From Micromonospora sp. ATA32 (lineage in GTDB: Bacteria > Actinomycetota > Actinomycetes > Mycobacteriales > Micromonosporaceae), in assembly GCA_016802835.1 (NCBI GenBank), contig JAEVHO010000011.1:1-33227 (forward strand): 33,227 nucleotides of DNA, written 5' to 3'. A program made the position numbers and the translations under genes. Under the pieces are notes generated by a model. That model saw only the letters and a list, made by a program, of their open reading frames with translations. It was not told the origin of the DNA and did not search any database. Below are positions 25,213 to 32,950 of the stretch, in pieces (position 1 is the stretch's first letter; the number at the start of each line of letters is the position of its first letter).

Positions 25213-26694
25213 CTACCGGCCTCCGCCGACCACGACCTCGCGGATGGTCCGCAGGACGATCTTGACGTCGAGCCAGAGCGACCAGTTCTCGATGTAGTAG
25301 TTGTCGAAGCGCGCCCGATCGGCGATCGGCGTGTCCCCCCGTAGGCCGCTGACCTGGGCCAGTCCGGTCAGCCCGGCGGGGACGCGGTGCCGCCAGGCGT
25401 AGAGGTCGTGCTCGGCGGAGAAGAGCTCCACGAAGTGGGGGCGTTCCGGGCGGGGACCGACCAGCGTCATGTCGCCGTGCAGGATGTTCCACAGCTGCGG
25501 CAACTCGTCGAGGGAGCTGCGGCGCAGGAAACGGCCGACCGGCCCAACCCGGCTGTCGTTCGCCACCGACCAGGTGGTCTGCGACTCGGTCTCGTCGACC
25601 GGGCGCATCGAGCGGAACTTCAGGACGTTGAACAGCTTGCCGTTCCGGCCGACCCGCTGCTGCCGGAACAGCACCCCCGGCCCGCCCTCGAGCCGCACCG
25701 CCAGCGCGCAGACGGCGAGCACCGGGCTGAGCAGGATGAGCGCCAGGGCACTGAAGACGATATCGGCCGCGCGCTTGAGCGCCCACTGCCAGCCGCTCAG
25801 CCGGGGTGGACGGATCCGCATGACGGGAATCGCGCCGATGTGGTCGGGCCGCGGGACCTGGGTCTGGAACTGGTGCATCCGCGGTACGACCAACGTGTCA
25901 TAGGCCGACGCCATCGCCTGACGCAGGAGAGCGACGAACCGCGTCTCGGTGGTGTCCGGGTCGGCGACGATCAGCACGTCCGCGCCGCCGCGGGCCATCG
26001 CCTCGGTCAGGTGGTCCAGGTCGCCGAGGTAGGGCACGGTGTTGACGGCCGGGTCCGACCGCCGCGCGTTATCGACGAAGCCGACGACCCGCAGGCCGTA
26101 CTGCGGATAGCGGGCGAGGACATGGGCCAGGTCGGCCGCGACCCGGCCACTGCCCACCAGGATCGTCCGGTGGCCGACGATGTGCCGTCGGCGGCCGAAC
26201 ATGATCATCGATGTCGCGATGCCACGACCCATGATCAGCAGGACGAGCGCGATGGCGGCCGCCCGCAACAGGCTGTCGAAGTTGGCGAAGCTCTCGTGCC
26301 GGATAGCGGCGATGAACGCCACGATCGCCGCCGCGACCAGGAACCAGGCGACCAGCGCGGGCAACTCGTCGAGGATGGACAGGTGCAGCCGGGACCGGTA
26401 GAAGCCACCGGTCGCCAGGCACGCGATCGCCAGCACAGCCAGGACGGCGAGGCCACGCACATGGTTCGGGTTGAAGGGTACGGGCGCCAGCAGGGCGACG
26501 ACGTCCACCGGGAGCACGAGCATCCACGACCGGAGGCGGCTGGCCAAGCGCGGGGTTCGCCCCGCCGGGGCCGGCGGCGGAGCCACCGGTGAGGTCCCGG
26601 ACGGCACCCAGAGTCCTGGCCCCTCCCTTCCGGCAGTCGGCTGCTCCGGCACGGAGGGCACGAACGCCGACGGAAGGTGCGACTTAGAGGTCAC
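25213..26694 (-). CDS. WcaJ-type exopolysaccharide initiating sugar-phosphate transferase (PHPT)
   Basis: It transfers a sugar-1-phosphate to undecaprenyl phosphate, the first step of repeat-unit assembly. 493 residues from GTG 26694, with GGAG 8 bases upstream. A variable N-terminus is followed by about four membrane helices (SWMLVLPVDVVALLAPV to IALVLLIMGRGIATSMIMFG). A CoA-binding-like cytoplasmic domain (TILVGSGRVAADLAHVL, VVGFVDNARR) leads to the catalytic domain: KRAADIVFSALALILLSPVL, RQQRVGRNGKLFNVLKFRSM, SLDELPQLWNILHGDMTLVG and ending DVKIVLRTIREVVVGGGR. All PHPT hallmarks (KFRSM, DELPQ, GPRPE) are present. An ORF extension to 26823 is not conserved as coding. Its 5' end and promoter are duplicated at 19.7 kb. 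Confidence 0.93.
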   Translation of the reverse strand: MTSKSHLPSAFVPSVPEQPTAGREGPGLWVPSGTSPVAPPPAPAGRTPRLASRLRSWMLVLPVDVVALLAPVPFNPNHVRGLAVLAVLAIACLATGGFYRSRLHLSILDELPALVAWFLVAAAIVAFIAAIRHESFANFDSLLRAAAIALVLLIMGRGIATSMIMFGRRRHIVGHRTILVGSGRVAADLAHVLARYPQYGLRVVGFVDNARRSDPAVNTVPYLGDLDHLTEAMARGGADVLIVADPDTTETRFVALLRQAMASAYDTLVVPRMHQFQTQVPRPDHIGAIPVMRIRPPRLSGWQWALKRAADIVFSALALILLSPVLAVCALAVRLEGGPGVLFRQQRVGRNGKLFNVLKFRSMRPVDETESQTTWSVANDSRVGPVGRFLRRSSLDELPQLWNILHGDMTLVGPRPERPHFVELFSAEHDLYAWRHRVPAGLTGLAQVSGLRGDTPIADRARFDNYYIENWSLWLDVKIVLRTIREVVVGGGR

Positions 26695-27165
26695 TTTTCG
26701 GTCTCCGGGGGTCATCGGCAGTGTGATGCCAGTCGGACGAGGAGCCTCGGCTCGATGCGGCGTCGACACAGACCGTCGCGAGGCTCGGGAGGTGATCGTT
26801 CGCCCTGGTAGCGGCGCGAGCATAACTCGCTACAGACGGGTTCGTGGGGACCGGTCCCGCCGCCCCTTGACGCGAGACAATTAGTTGACAGACCCCACCG
26901 ACGGCAGCACGTTCAGCGATCAATCCACTACGGACAGAAGCGGGACATTGACCGCAAAACGCTTTTGAACGGTGGTTCTACTGGCAGATTGCGTGCAAGT
27001 CTGGGAGAAGATCTGCGGTCGGGAGGGTCCTGCATGTGGTGCACGGGCAACCACACCCCGTCACCTGTGGCCGAACGGTTGACAGAGGCCAGCCTTCAGG
27101 GCCATGCCGGCGAGATAGCCGACTCCATTTTCGTGACGAGCGCGGGCACCCAGGGGCCAGCCAGC
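26599..27165. repeat. Repeat copy 2: wcaJ start, divergent promoter region, decayed phosphatase start
   Basis: The same segment as 19693-20330, same orientation. Here the wcaJ side is intact and the phosphatase side decayed, the reverse of copy 1. The intergenic part (26695-27017) keeps CGTTCGCCCTGGTAGCGGCG and GCGATCAATCCACTACGGAC, and contains TTGACA at 26885-26890. Confidence 0.8.
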
Positions 27166-27205
27166 CAATCGAAGAGGCCATAGAGACGATTCCGACCGGC
27201 GCCGA
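27018..27205 (+). pseudogene. Decayed copy of the LMW tyrosine phosphatase
   Basis: Nucleotides 27018-27165 match the 5' part of the intact phosphatase gene. The start codon has become GTC. The readable stretch CTGNHTPSPVAERLTEASL and GEIADSIFVTSAGTQGPAS lacks the catalytic Arg of C-x5-R (Pro instead). After QGPAS the sequence jumps to CAATCGAAGAGGCCATAGAG, which matches the very end of the intact gene, so the middle ~360 bases are deleted. It is certainly non-functional. Confidence 0.8.
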
Positions 27206-27584
27206 ATCGCCCGACGGATATGGGCGCAGATTTCCCCAGGTAGAACGTCACCGCCCCGACCGGCAGCGCCGACTCAGTGCGCCGACTGGAGCGAGTACGA
27301 GGACATCCTCGTGACCTTGTTCAACGAGGTGTCTGTCCCCTGTCCCGGCGCGGTCCAGACGCCGGGTGACAACGGCGTGGATCTTCACCTCGCCGGCCCT
27401 GGTGCAACGCCTGGTCAGGTAGTGCATCTGCTGCCTGCCGGATCGGGAAAGACATCCATATTTGCGCAGCTTATGGCCCAGGCGCAGGGCTTTTCCGCTT
27501 CGGCCCGGACGCTGACACCCGCTGGCGTGAAAGCCGATGCCAGGAAGACGCGCGATCGGGGCCCACCAGCGCGCGAATCATCCC
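27206..27584. other. Unassigned stretch before the GH16 gene
   Basis: About 380 bases in which I see no gene. A plus-strand frame from 27311 gives short protein-like pieces but no recognisable domain and no ribosome site. There is no clear terminator for the GH16 gene. Confidence 0.4.
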
Positions 27585-28999
27585 CTACTGACGGTTTGTC
27601 GTGTTGATGTAGTTGATTCCGTTGCTGTAGAAGCCGTCCACGGCGCGTTGCACCTGCGCCGCGCTCACCGCCTTGCCGTCCACCGCGTAGATCCAGTCGA
27701 CCTGCATGTTCCAGGTTCGTTCGCCGGCGAAGGGCAGGTCAGTCAGCCAGGTGTTGAGGTGGATGCGCATGGGTTCGCGGGGGAAGGTCTTGCCGCCGCT
27801 ACTGAAGATCGGTTTGCCGTCGACGGAGTACGTGACCCTACCGTCGACCGCGGTGATCATCAGGGTGTGCCACCCGGCGAGGCTTCGATTCAGGGCGCGT
27901 GTGGTGCGGTCCCCCTGTGCGGCGCTACGCCAGCTGGTGGTGTCGAGCTTGGGACCGGGGGCGCCCCAGCCGCCGTTGGGCTGGTACTCGAAGTCGAGTT
28001 CGTTGTAGCGCTCTGAGGTCGACTCCGGCGAGATCGTGCAGAAGGATTCGATGACGTGGTCGCCGTTGCGACGCCGGCGGGTTTGTCGGTGAAGTGGATC
28101 CGGGCGGCGATGGTGCCGGTGAGGAAGGTGTTGTCGATGCCGATCAGCTCGGCTTGCCGGGTGCCTTCCCGGGTGCCGTCGGTGGTGACCTGCAACTGAA
28201 GTACTTGCCCGCCCTGCGCTTTTCGGTTGGCGGGGAAGCTGATGGCGTCCGCTGACCAGGTGCTGGCGATACCGGGCCCGCCGCCGCCGGTGCGGGCCTG
28301 CCAACCGTTGGCGGTCACTGCCGGATCGGCGACGTCGGTGTAGTGGAAGTTGTCGAAGAGAGTCCCGGTCGGCGCGTTCGAGGGACCTGGAGAGACTGCC
28401 GGTGGGGCGCCCTCGGGTTCCTCTCCCCAGAGGAGAACACCGTCGACATAGCCGGTCACGCGGGTCGAGGGCGCGTAGCTGGAGAGCGCCGGATCGAACG
28501 AGCGGTCGTCGGCCTGATCCAGGTTCTTGCGGTCGAGGCGGTACAGCTGCAGCCCGATGCCCTGGCTGGTCTGGCCAGGTGCCAGGGTGCCGGCCGCGGA
28601 GGTGAAGCCGACCCGCAGGTAGTGGGTGGCGGTGGTGGCCGGTTGCGGCATCGCACTGACGACCTGGGTGACGCTCGAGCAGCGGAGTGCCGTCTGCAGG
28701 CAGTTGGCCGCGTATCCGGCACCGCCGTCGTCGCTGAAGTAGTACCGGAGCGTCACTTTGTGCAGTTCCACCGGCTGGTCTGATGTGTTGATCACTTCCA
28801 GCCACGGCCGCCCGACCGGAGCAGTGGCCGGGGTGTCCGTCCGGTACCGGACGGTCAGCGGTGAACTTCCGTCAGCGGTCCGGGCAGCGTTCGTCGTCCG
28901 CCACACGCCGTAGAGCGCAACCCCGGCGCCGAGGACCACCACCATGACCATGAGCAGGCCGAGCCAACGGTGGGAGGAACGGGAACGCGACCGGCTCAT
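27585..28999 (-). pseudogene. Membrane-anchored CBM3-GH16-like glycan-binding/hydrolase protein, one frameshift
   Basis: ATG 28999 with AAGGAG 5 bases upstream begins MSRSRSRSSHRWLGLLMVMV, a basic tail and one helix that can act as signal anchor. Residues about 40-190 look like a family-3 carbohydrate-binding module (PWLEVINTSDQPVELHKVTL, RYYFSDDGG, SSYAPSTRVTGYVDGVLLW). A Pro/Ser linker leads to a beta-jelly-roll with GTLFDNFHY, NRKAQGGQVLQLQ and RQAELIGI. Near 28064-28072 the frame breaks (one base missing in GGCGTCGCAACG). It resumes with NGDHVIESFCTISPE, the GH16-type ExDxE in YNELDFEYQP, and WNMQVDWIYAVDG. Corrected length is 471 residues. It would face outward and bind or cut beta-glucan or cellulose-like polymer. 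It is divergent from a GT2 synthase, suggesting a paired role. No exact specificity can be given. Confidence 0.7.
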
Positions 29000-29201
29000 A
29001 CGTGCTCCTTGACGACTCGACGCCCGGCCGGGAAGTGCTGGCAGGGGGCGTCTAGACAAACGCGCGCGTCATCCTACCGACGCCGGCCTGTGTCGTGATC
29101 CCGCAAGACGGAAGACATGCCCGGCCGGCCTCGTGGGCGGTCCCTCCGCTGCCGATCAGCCAAACGGGCAGCTGAACTGGCCCGAAAGGAGGCCCATCGA
29201 G
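29000..29201. other. Divergent control region between the GH16-like gene and the GT2 synthase
   Basis: About 200 bases with no gene; it must hold both divergent promoters. No confident -35/-10 pairs were found. A strong AAAGGAGG at 29185-29192 belongs to the short frame annotated next. Confidence 0.4.
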
Positions 29202-29294
29202 TTGATCAGGTCGGCTATGTTTCTCCTGCTCCATGCCGCGACAGCCGGCGTGGGCAATGATCATCGAGCGGGGAACTCGTGTCACACAACATGA
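29202..29294 (+). CDS. Possible 30-codon leader peptide before the GT2 synthase
   Basis: TTG 29202 lies 9 bases after AAAGGAGG, the best ribosome site in the area. The frame reads LIRSAMFLLLHAATAGVG, then NDHRAGNSCHTT, and stops at TGA 29292-29294, overlapping the first codons of the GT2 gene (GTG 29279). The overlap would permit translational coupling. No homologue is recalled, and it may be chance. Confidence 0.3.
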   Translation: MIRSAMFLLLHAATAGVGNDHRAGNSCHTT

Positions 29295-30457
29295 TGGGCG
29301 AAGCGGGGCTTGAGAAGACCGCATTCCTGCAAGGTCTCCGCTGGAGACACCACGGCACTCCGAAGCCCAGCGGGCCGACGCTGCACGACATCGTCGCCAT
29401 CATCCCGGCGCGCAACGAGGAAGTCGGGATCCTCACCTCCCTGAACTCCCTGGCCCGGCAGACCTGGCGCCCCGACCGGATCGTCGTGGTCGTCAACAAC
29501 TCCACCGACCAGACGGAACACTTCGCCCGGCAGTTCGCCGCCGATCCGCGCACGCCGCGCACCGACGTCCTCCTGATGCGCGAGAACGAGCACAAGAAGG
29601 CCGGTGCCCTCAACTACGGCATCGCCTGGTTGAGCCAGCGGGTCGGCGGGCGGCTGGACCCGGTCCAGCACGTCCTGGTGATGGACGCCGACACGGAACT
29701 GCACCACAGTTTCATCGAACGGGCCCGCAAAGTGATCACCGCGGACCCCGAGATCGGCGGCGTCAGCGCCGTCTGTCTGGGCCGCACCGGGCTGTGGCGC
29801 AACCCCTGGCAGAGATTCCTGCTGGGCATGCAGATCATCGAGTACGGCCGCGCCGCCAACGCCCGTTTCCAGACCGACGTGCACACCATGTCGGGCGCCG
29901 GATCGTTCTACCGGGGCGTGGCCCTGCAATCGGTCATCGACAAGCGCGGCGCGGTGTTCTGGGAGGACCACCGCAACCTCGTCGAGGACTACGAGACGAC
30001 GCTGACGCTCAAGGAATGCGGCTGGAAGGTGACCGCGAACCAGCTGTGCATTGCCTACACCGACCTCATGCCCACGCTGCGTGAGCTGCTGCAACAGCGC
30101 CAGCGGTGGGTTCGTGGCACGGTGGACGCCCTGCGCGCCCGTGGCTGGACCAAGTTCACCTGGCACTCGATCGCGTCGATGATCCTCGGGCTTCTCGGCG
30201 TCGTGTACCTCATCGGCTGGGGGGCCACCCAACTGGCCACCGCCGTCGCGAACGGCTTCGCGCAACAGCCCATCTTCTGGGTGCTGTTCGCGTTCTGGGT
30301 CATCTACCCCGCGGTGATGGTACGCAACCTCGGCTGGAAGGCGATGCTGGTCGAGGCCCTGCTCATTCCCGAACTGGTCTACACGGTCGTACGCATGTAC
30401 TGGCTGCTGTCATCCCTCCTCAAGTCCTATTTCACGCCCGTGTCGACATGGAAGTAA
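29279..30457 (+). CDS. Processive glycosyltransferase family 2 (cellulose/hyaluronan synthase-like)
   Basis: A 392-residue membrane synthase. The cytoplasmic GT-A domain comes first (VAIIPARNEEVGILTSLNSL, VVVNNSTDQTE). It has the processive D, DxD, D, QxxRW set: Asp136/Asp138 in VMDADTE, SGAGSFYRG, Asp237 in VEDYETT and Q273-R-Q-R276-W277. Three to four helices follow at about 290-385. There is no N-terminal membrane helix, unlike BcsA. The family makes and extrudes beta-linked polymers such as cellulose, chitin or hyaluronan; the product here is unknown. The next small gene begins 13 bases downstream. The divergent CBM3-GH16 protein is a plausible partner acting on the extruded polymer. Confidence 0.9.
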   Translation: MSHNMMGEAGLEKTAFLQGLRWRHHGTPKPSGPTLHDIVAIIPARNEEVGILTSLNSLARQTWRPDRIVVVVNNSTDQTEHFARQFAADPRTPRTDVLLMRENEHKKAGALNYGIAWLSQRVGGRLDPVQHVLVMDADTELHHSFIERARKVITADPEIGGVSAVCLGRTGLWRNPWQRFLLGMQIIEYGRAANARFQTDVHTMSGAGSFYRGVALQSVIDKRGAVFWEDHRNLVEDYETTLTLKECGWKVTANQLCIAYTDLMPTLRELLQQRQRWVRGTVDALRARGWTKFTWHSIASMILGLLGVVYLIGWGATQLATAVANGFAQQPIFWVLFAFWVIYPAVMVRNLGWKAMLVEALLIPELVYTVVRMYWLLSSLLKSYFTPVSTWK

Positions 30458-30470
30458 GGCAGCGCCACAG

Positions 30471-30656
30471 GTGAACTCCCTCAAAGGCTTCGGAATCTGT
30501 TTCCTCTTGGCGGCGACCCTGGTCGCCATGCGCGAACTCGCACAGGTCGAATACGCCCTCCTCATCCTGACGGTCATCCTCATCTCCGGCTCCGTCGGCA
30601 TCTACGTGGCGTCGCGTCAGCGGTACCGTAGGGACCGCCGCATCGCCGGCGACTGA
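30471..30656 (+). CDS. Small two-helix membrane protein
   Basis: 61 residues from GTG 30471, 13 bases after the synthase stop and surely co-transcribed. It has two hydrophobic helices (GFGICFLLAATLVAM and YALLILTVILISGSVGIYV) and a strongly basic tail RQRYRRDRR. It is not recognised. The position suggests an accessory subunit of the synthase. Confidence 0.65.
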   Translation: MNSLKGFGICFLLAATLVAMRELAQVEYALLILTVILISGSVGIYVASRQRYRRDRRIAGD

Positions 30657-30723
30657 GCCGTCGCTGAGCACGCGCCGCCTCAACCGAGCGCTCCAGCTCC
30701 GGTGACGGCACTCGGCCTGCTGC

Positions 30724-30763
30724 GGCCCTCTGGTGGCACCCCGCAGGGTGCCACCAGAGGGCC
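30724..30763. terminator. Perfect 18-bp stem-loop after the synthase operon
   Basis: GGCCCTCTGGTGGCACCC (30724-30741) and its exact complement (30746-30763) enclose a CGCA loop. It lies 68 bases after the small membrane gene. There is no T-run, but the stem is very stable; a factor-independent terminator is the simplest reading. Confidence 0.75.
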
Positions 30764-31015
30764 AGTACCGTCCGAGACGCAGGCCGTGACGAGCGCGCGT
30801 CATTGAGCACCGGGATGCCTAACTGCGGCTGTACCCGGACGGGGGCGCGGGGCACCAACCAACCCGGTGGATCCGGCTGGTAGAACGGTGGGAGCATGGT
30901 CACCCGGTTCGAGATAGAGGGATGACGATGCCCGAGGTCCCGGATGACGACCATCAGGTTGATGATCAGCCAGCCATGATGAGGCTGCCCTTGCCGAATA
31001 TCTCGTCCGCGCAGG
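30764..31015. other. Unassigned stretch downstream of the terminator
   Basis: About 250 bases between the stem-loop and the IS remnant. Frames on the minus strand run through it but have no family resemblance that I can see. It probably represents further IS or host-gene debris. Confidence 0.3.
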
Positions 31016-31240
31016 TCATGCGGCATGCTGGTACTCGTGGAGGATGCCGCCGAGGCGGTCGCGTCTTCGTATGTTGAGACGGGCCATCTTGGCCGGATCG
31101 GCGATCTGCGTGGGCAGCGGGTGCAGCGGGCGTGCGTTGGCGATGGCCTGGTGTGGGCGGTGTCCGTTGTAGAAATGTGCGAACTCGTGGAGGGCATGCA
31201 ACAGGTGCTGCTGGTTCCAGATCAAGGTCTGAGGTTCCCT
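31016..31240 (-). pseudogene. C-terminal fragment of an IS481/IS3-type (rve) transposase
   Basis: The minus strand reads NQQHLLHALHEFAHFYNG, then HRPHQAIANARPLHPLPT and ARLNIRRRDRLGGILHEYQH, with TGA at 31016-31018. The LxxFxxFYNxxRPHQ pattern is the end of the rve integrase core. The first two catalytic Asp residues and everything before them are missing. It joins the ISL3 remnant at about 31240, the point where one element ends in the other. Confidence 0.75.
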
Positions 31241-32141
31241 CGATAGCGGAGCGGGTCAGCCGGTTACGGATCCGCCATTCCGGGTCGCTGCCGCGGCCAC
31301 GACGTCCGCGCTGGGTGAGGGTGACCCGGCGGCGGACCTCCGTGACGGCCCGGTTGGCCAGCTGCACGACGTGGAAGTGGTCCATGACCAGCAGCGCGTG
31401 TGGCAGCACTTGCCGGATTGCGGCCTTGAACACGTGCACATGTCGATCGCGACCGCCGTGACCTGCTCGCGCCAGGCGGGTGGGGCGAGCGGCCGGCCAG
31501 CCGGTGACCGCGGCGGTGGTGCGGCCGCCTTCGACCTGGGCCAGCAGCCCTTGGCCGCCGGACAGATCACAGAAGCCGACGTGCCACCGGTCCGCGGTCG
31601 TGGTCCACGAACCGGCCAGCTCATCCCAGCTCCAGCGGGGCTTGCCCCGGCGGACCTCGTCGATCCCGAGCACCGCGACCGGCTCGGGCTAGGCCGGCAA
31701 CACCGCGGTGGCGTGGGTGGTGAACGCGTTGGCCACGATCGGCCACGAGATGCCGTGGTCCCGGGCGGTCTGCACGATCGTGCGCCCGCCGTCGGCGACC
31801 GCCGCCCCGGCCGCCTGCCGCAGTCGTGTGGTCAGCCGTGAACGGGCCGGGACCTGGGCGACCTGCTCCGTGAACGACCTGCGCGGACAGGCCGGGGTCG
31901 AGCAGTACCAGCGTCGTTTGCGCCAGCGCAGCCGCACACGCCGACCGGCGACCGGCAGGTCCCGCGGCCGGGTCGTGGCCCACTGCTTCACCCGCACCGC
32001 CCGCTGCCCGCACTGCGGGCAGCATCGTGCCTGCTCACAACCGGTGGACAGGTCCACCACCGGGACACCGGTAGCGTCCAGCCCAACCCGCTCCACCACC
32101 AGGCCGTCCAGCCCCAGCAGCCGCGTCATATCGTTGACCAT
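31241..32141 (-). pseudogene. ISL3-family transposase, degenerate
   Basis: From ATG 32141: MVNDMTRLLGLDGLVVERV, the zinc-binding CCPQCGQRA, RVKQWATTRPRDLPVAGR and the second Cys cluster WYCSTPACPRRSFTE, then an HTH. An in-frame TAG at 31689-31691 interrupts VLPA-PEPVAVLGIDEVRRG. After the DDE-domain start (GIDE) two compensating frameshifts occur around APPAWREQVTAVAIDMCT (about 31440-31500). The original frame then continues as VFKAAIRQVLPHALLVMDHF to NRLTRSA, where it is cut off. The C-terminal third with the last catalytic Glu is missing. It is dead as a transposase. Confidence 0.8.
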
Positions 32142-32293
32142 GCTCGCGGCTCTTCACTTGTGACCATCCGAACTAGACACTCAGATGATCACCGACGGGC
32201 TGCGAGCCCTTCACGCTCGGGTCGCCTCAGCCGCTAACCACGCCCGGCGGCGTGATGGCGCACAACTCCAGCTGCAACCGTTCAACCAGACGA
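32142..32293. other. Gap between the ISL3 remnant and the response regulator
   Basis: About 150 bases containing the upstream end of the ISL3 element (GGCTCTTCACTTGTG near 32149) and unassigned sequence. A plus-strand frame ATGATCACCGACGGG at about 32182 is short and not recognised. Confidence 0.35.
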
Positions 32294-32525
32294 TCACCCC
32301 GCCACCAGCCCCGACTGGTACGCGAAGACCACCAGTTGGGCCCGGTCCCGGGCGCCCAGTTTGACCATCGCCCGGCTGACGTGGGTCCGGGCGGTGGCCG
32401 GGCTGACCACCAGCCGGTCGGCGATCTCGGAGTTGCTCAGCCCCTCGCCGACCAGCCCGACGACCTCCCGCTCCCGGTCGGTCAGCGCGCCGAGCCGGGG
32501 GTGCGGGCGGGGAATCCGGGCCGGC
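32294..32525. repeat. Direct repeat with 24052-24290
   Basis: The 3' end of the response regulator gene, closely similar to the HTH part of the kinase-HTH fusion. Differences are scattered single bases plus one length difference in a G run (five G here, six at 24255-24260). Confidence 0.85.
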
Positions 32526-32950
32526 CGGGTGGCGAACTCCCGGACCACCCGCCGGGTCACCGACGGCGACAGCAGCGCCTCCCCCTCCGCCACCAGCCGG
32601 ATCGCCCGCAGCAGCTCGGCCGGGCGGGTGTCCTTGGTGAGGAAACCGCTCGCCCCGTGCCGCAGCGCGTCGAAGACGTACTCGTCCAGCTCGAAGGTGG
32701 TCAGCACCACCACCCGGGTCCCGCTCAGCTCCGGATCGGCGACGATCCGCCGGGTCGCCTCGATGCCGTCGATGCCGGGCATCCGGACGTCCATCAGGAC
32801 CAGGTCGGGCCGCTCCCGGCGGGCCAGCTCGACCGCGGCCAGCCCGTCGGCCGCCTCGCCCGCCACCGCGAGGTCGTCCTCGCTCTCCACCAGGGCCCGC
32901 AGGCCGATCCGGACCAGGTCCTGGTCGTCGGCGATCAACACCCTGATCAT
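32294..32950 (-). CDS. NarL/FixJ-type response regulator
   Basis: A 218-residue transcription regulator. The receiver domain starts MIRVLIADDQDLVRIGLR with acidic Asp8/Asp9. The phosphoacceptor is Asp54 in LVLMDVRMPG, with Thr84 in VVVLTTFE and Lys106 in FLTKD completing the switch set. The linker RPARIPRPHPRLGALTD leads to the LuxR HTH: REREVVGLVGEGLSNSEIAD and VSPATARTHVSRAMVKLGA. ATG 32950 overlaps the kinase stop (ATGA), so the pair is co-translated. Targets are unknown. Only this copy of the duplicated system has a complete regulator in the window. Confidence 0.95.
   Translation of the reverse strand: MIRVLIADDQDLVRIGLRALVESEDDLAVAGEAADGLAAVELARRERPDLVLMDVRMPGIDGIEATRRIVADPELSGTRVVVLTTFELDEYVFDALRHGASGFLTKDTRPAELLRAIRLVAEGEALLSPSVTRRVVREFATRPARIPRPHPRLGALTDREREVVGLVGEGLSNSEIADRLVVSPATARTHVSRAMVKLGARDRAQLVVFAYQSGLVAG

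Noticed and set aside
25387-26592. 401-codon plus-strand frame opposite wcaJ
   Set aside because: It is antisense to the intact transferase and has low-complexity composition.
27311-27607. 98-codon plus-strand frame with a GKTS-like word
   Set aside because: The single GSGKTS word lacks the rest of a P-loop fold, there is no ribosome site, and it overlaps the end of the GH16-like gene.
30724-30763. Perfect inverted repeat considered as an IS terminal repeat or attachment site
   Set aside because: Both arms are adjacent with a 4-base loop and it sits just after an operon, so a terminator explains it better.
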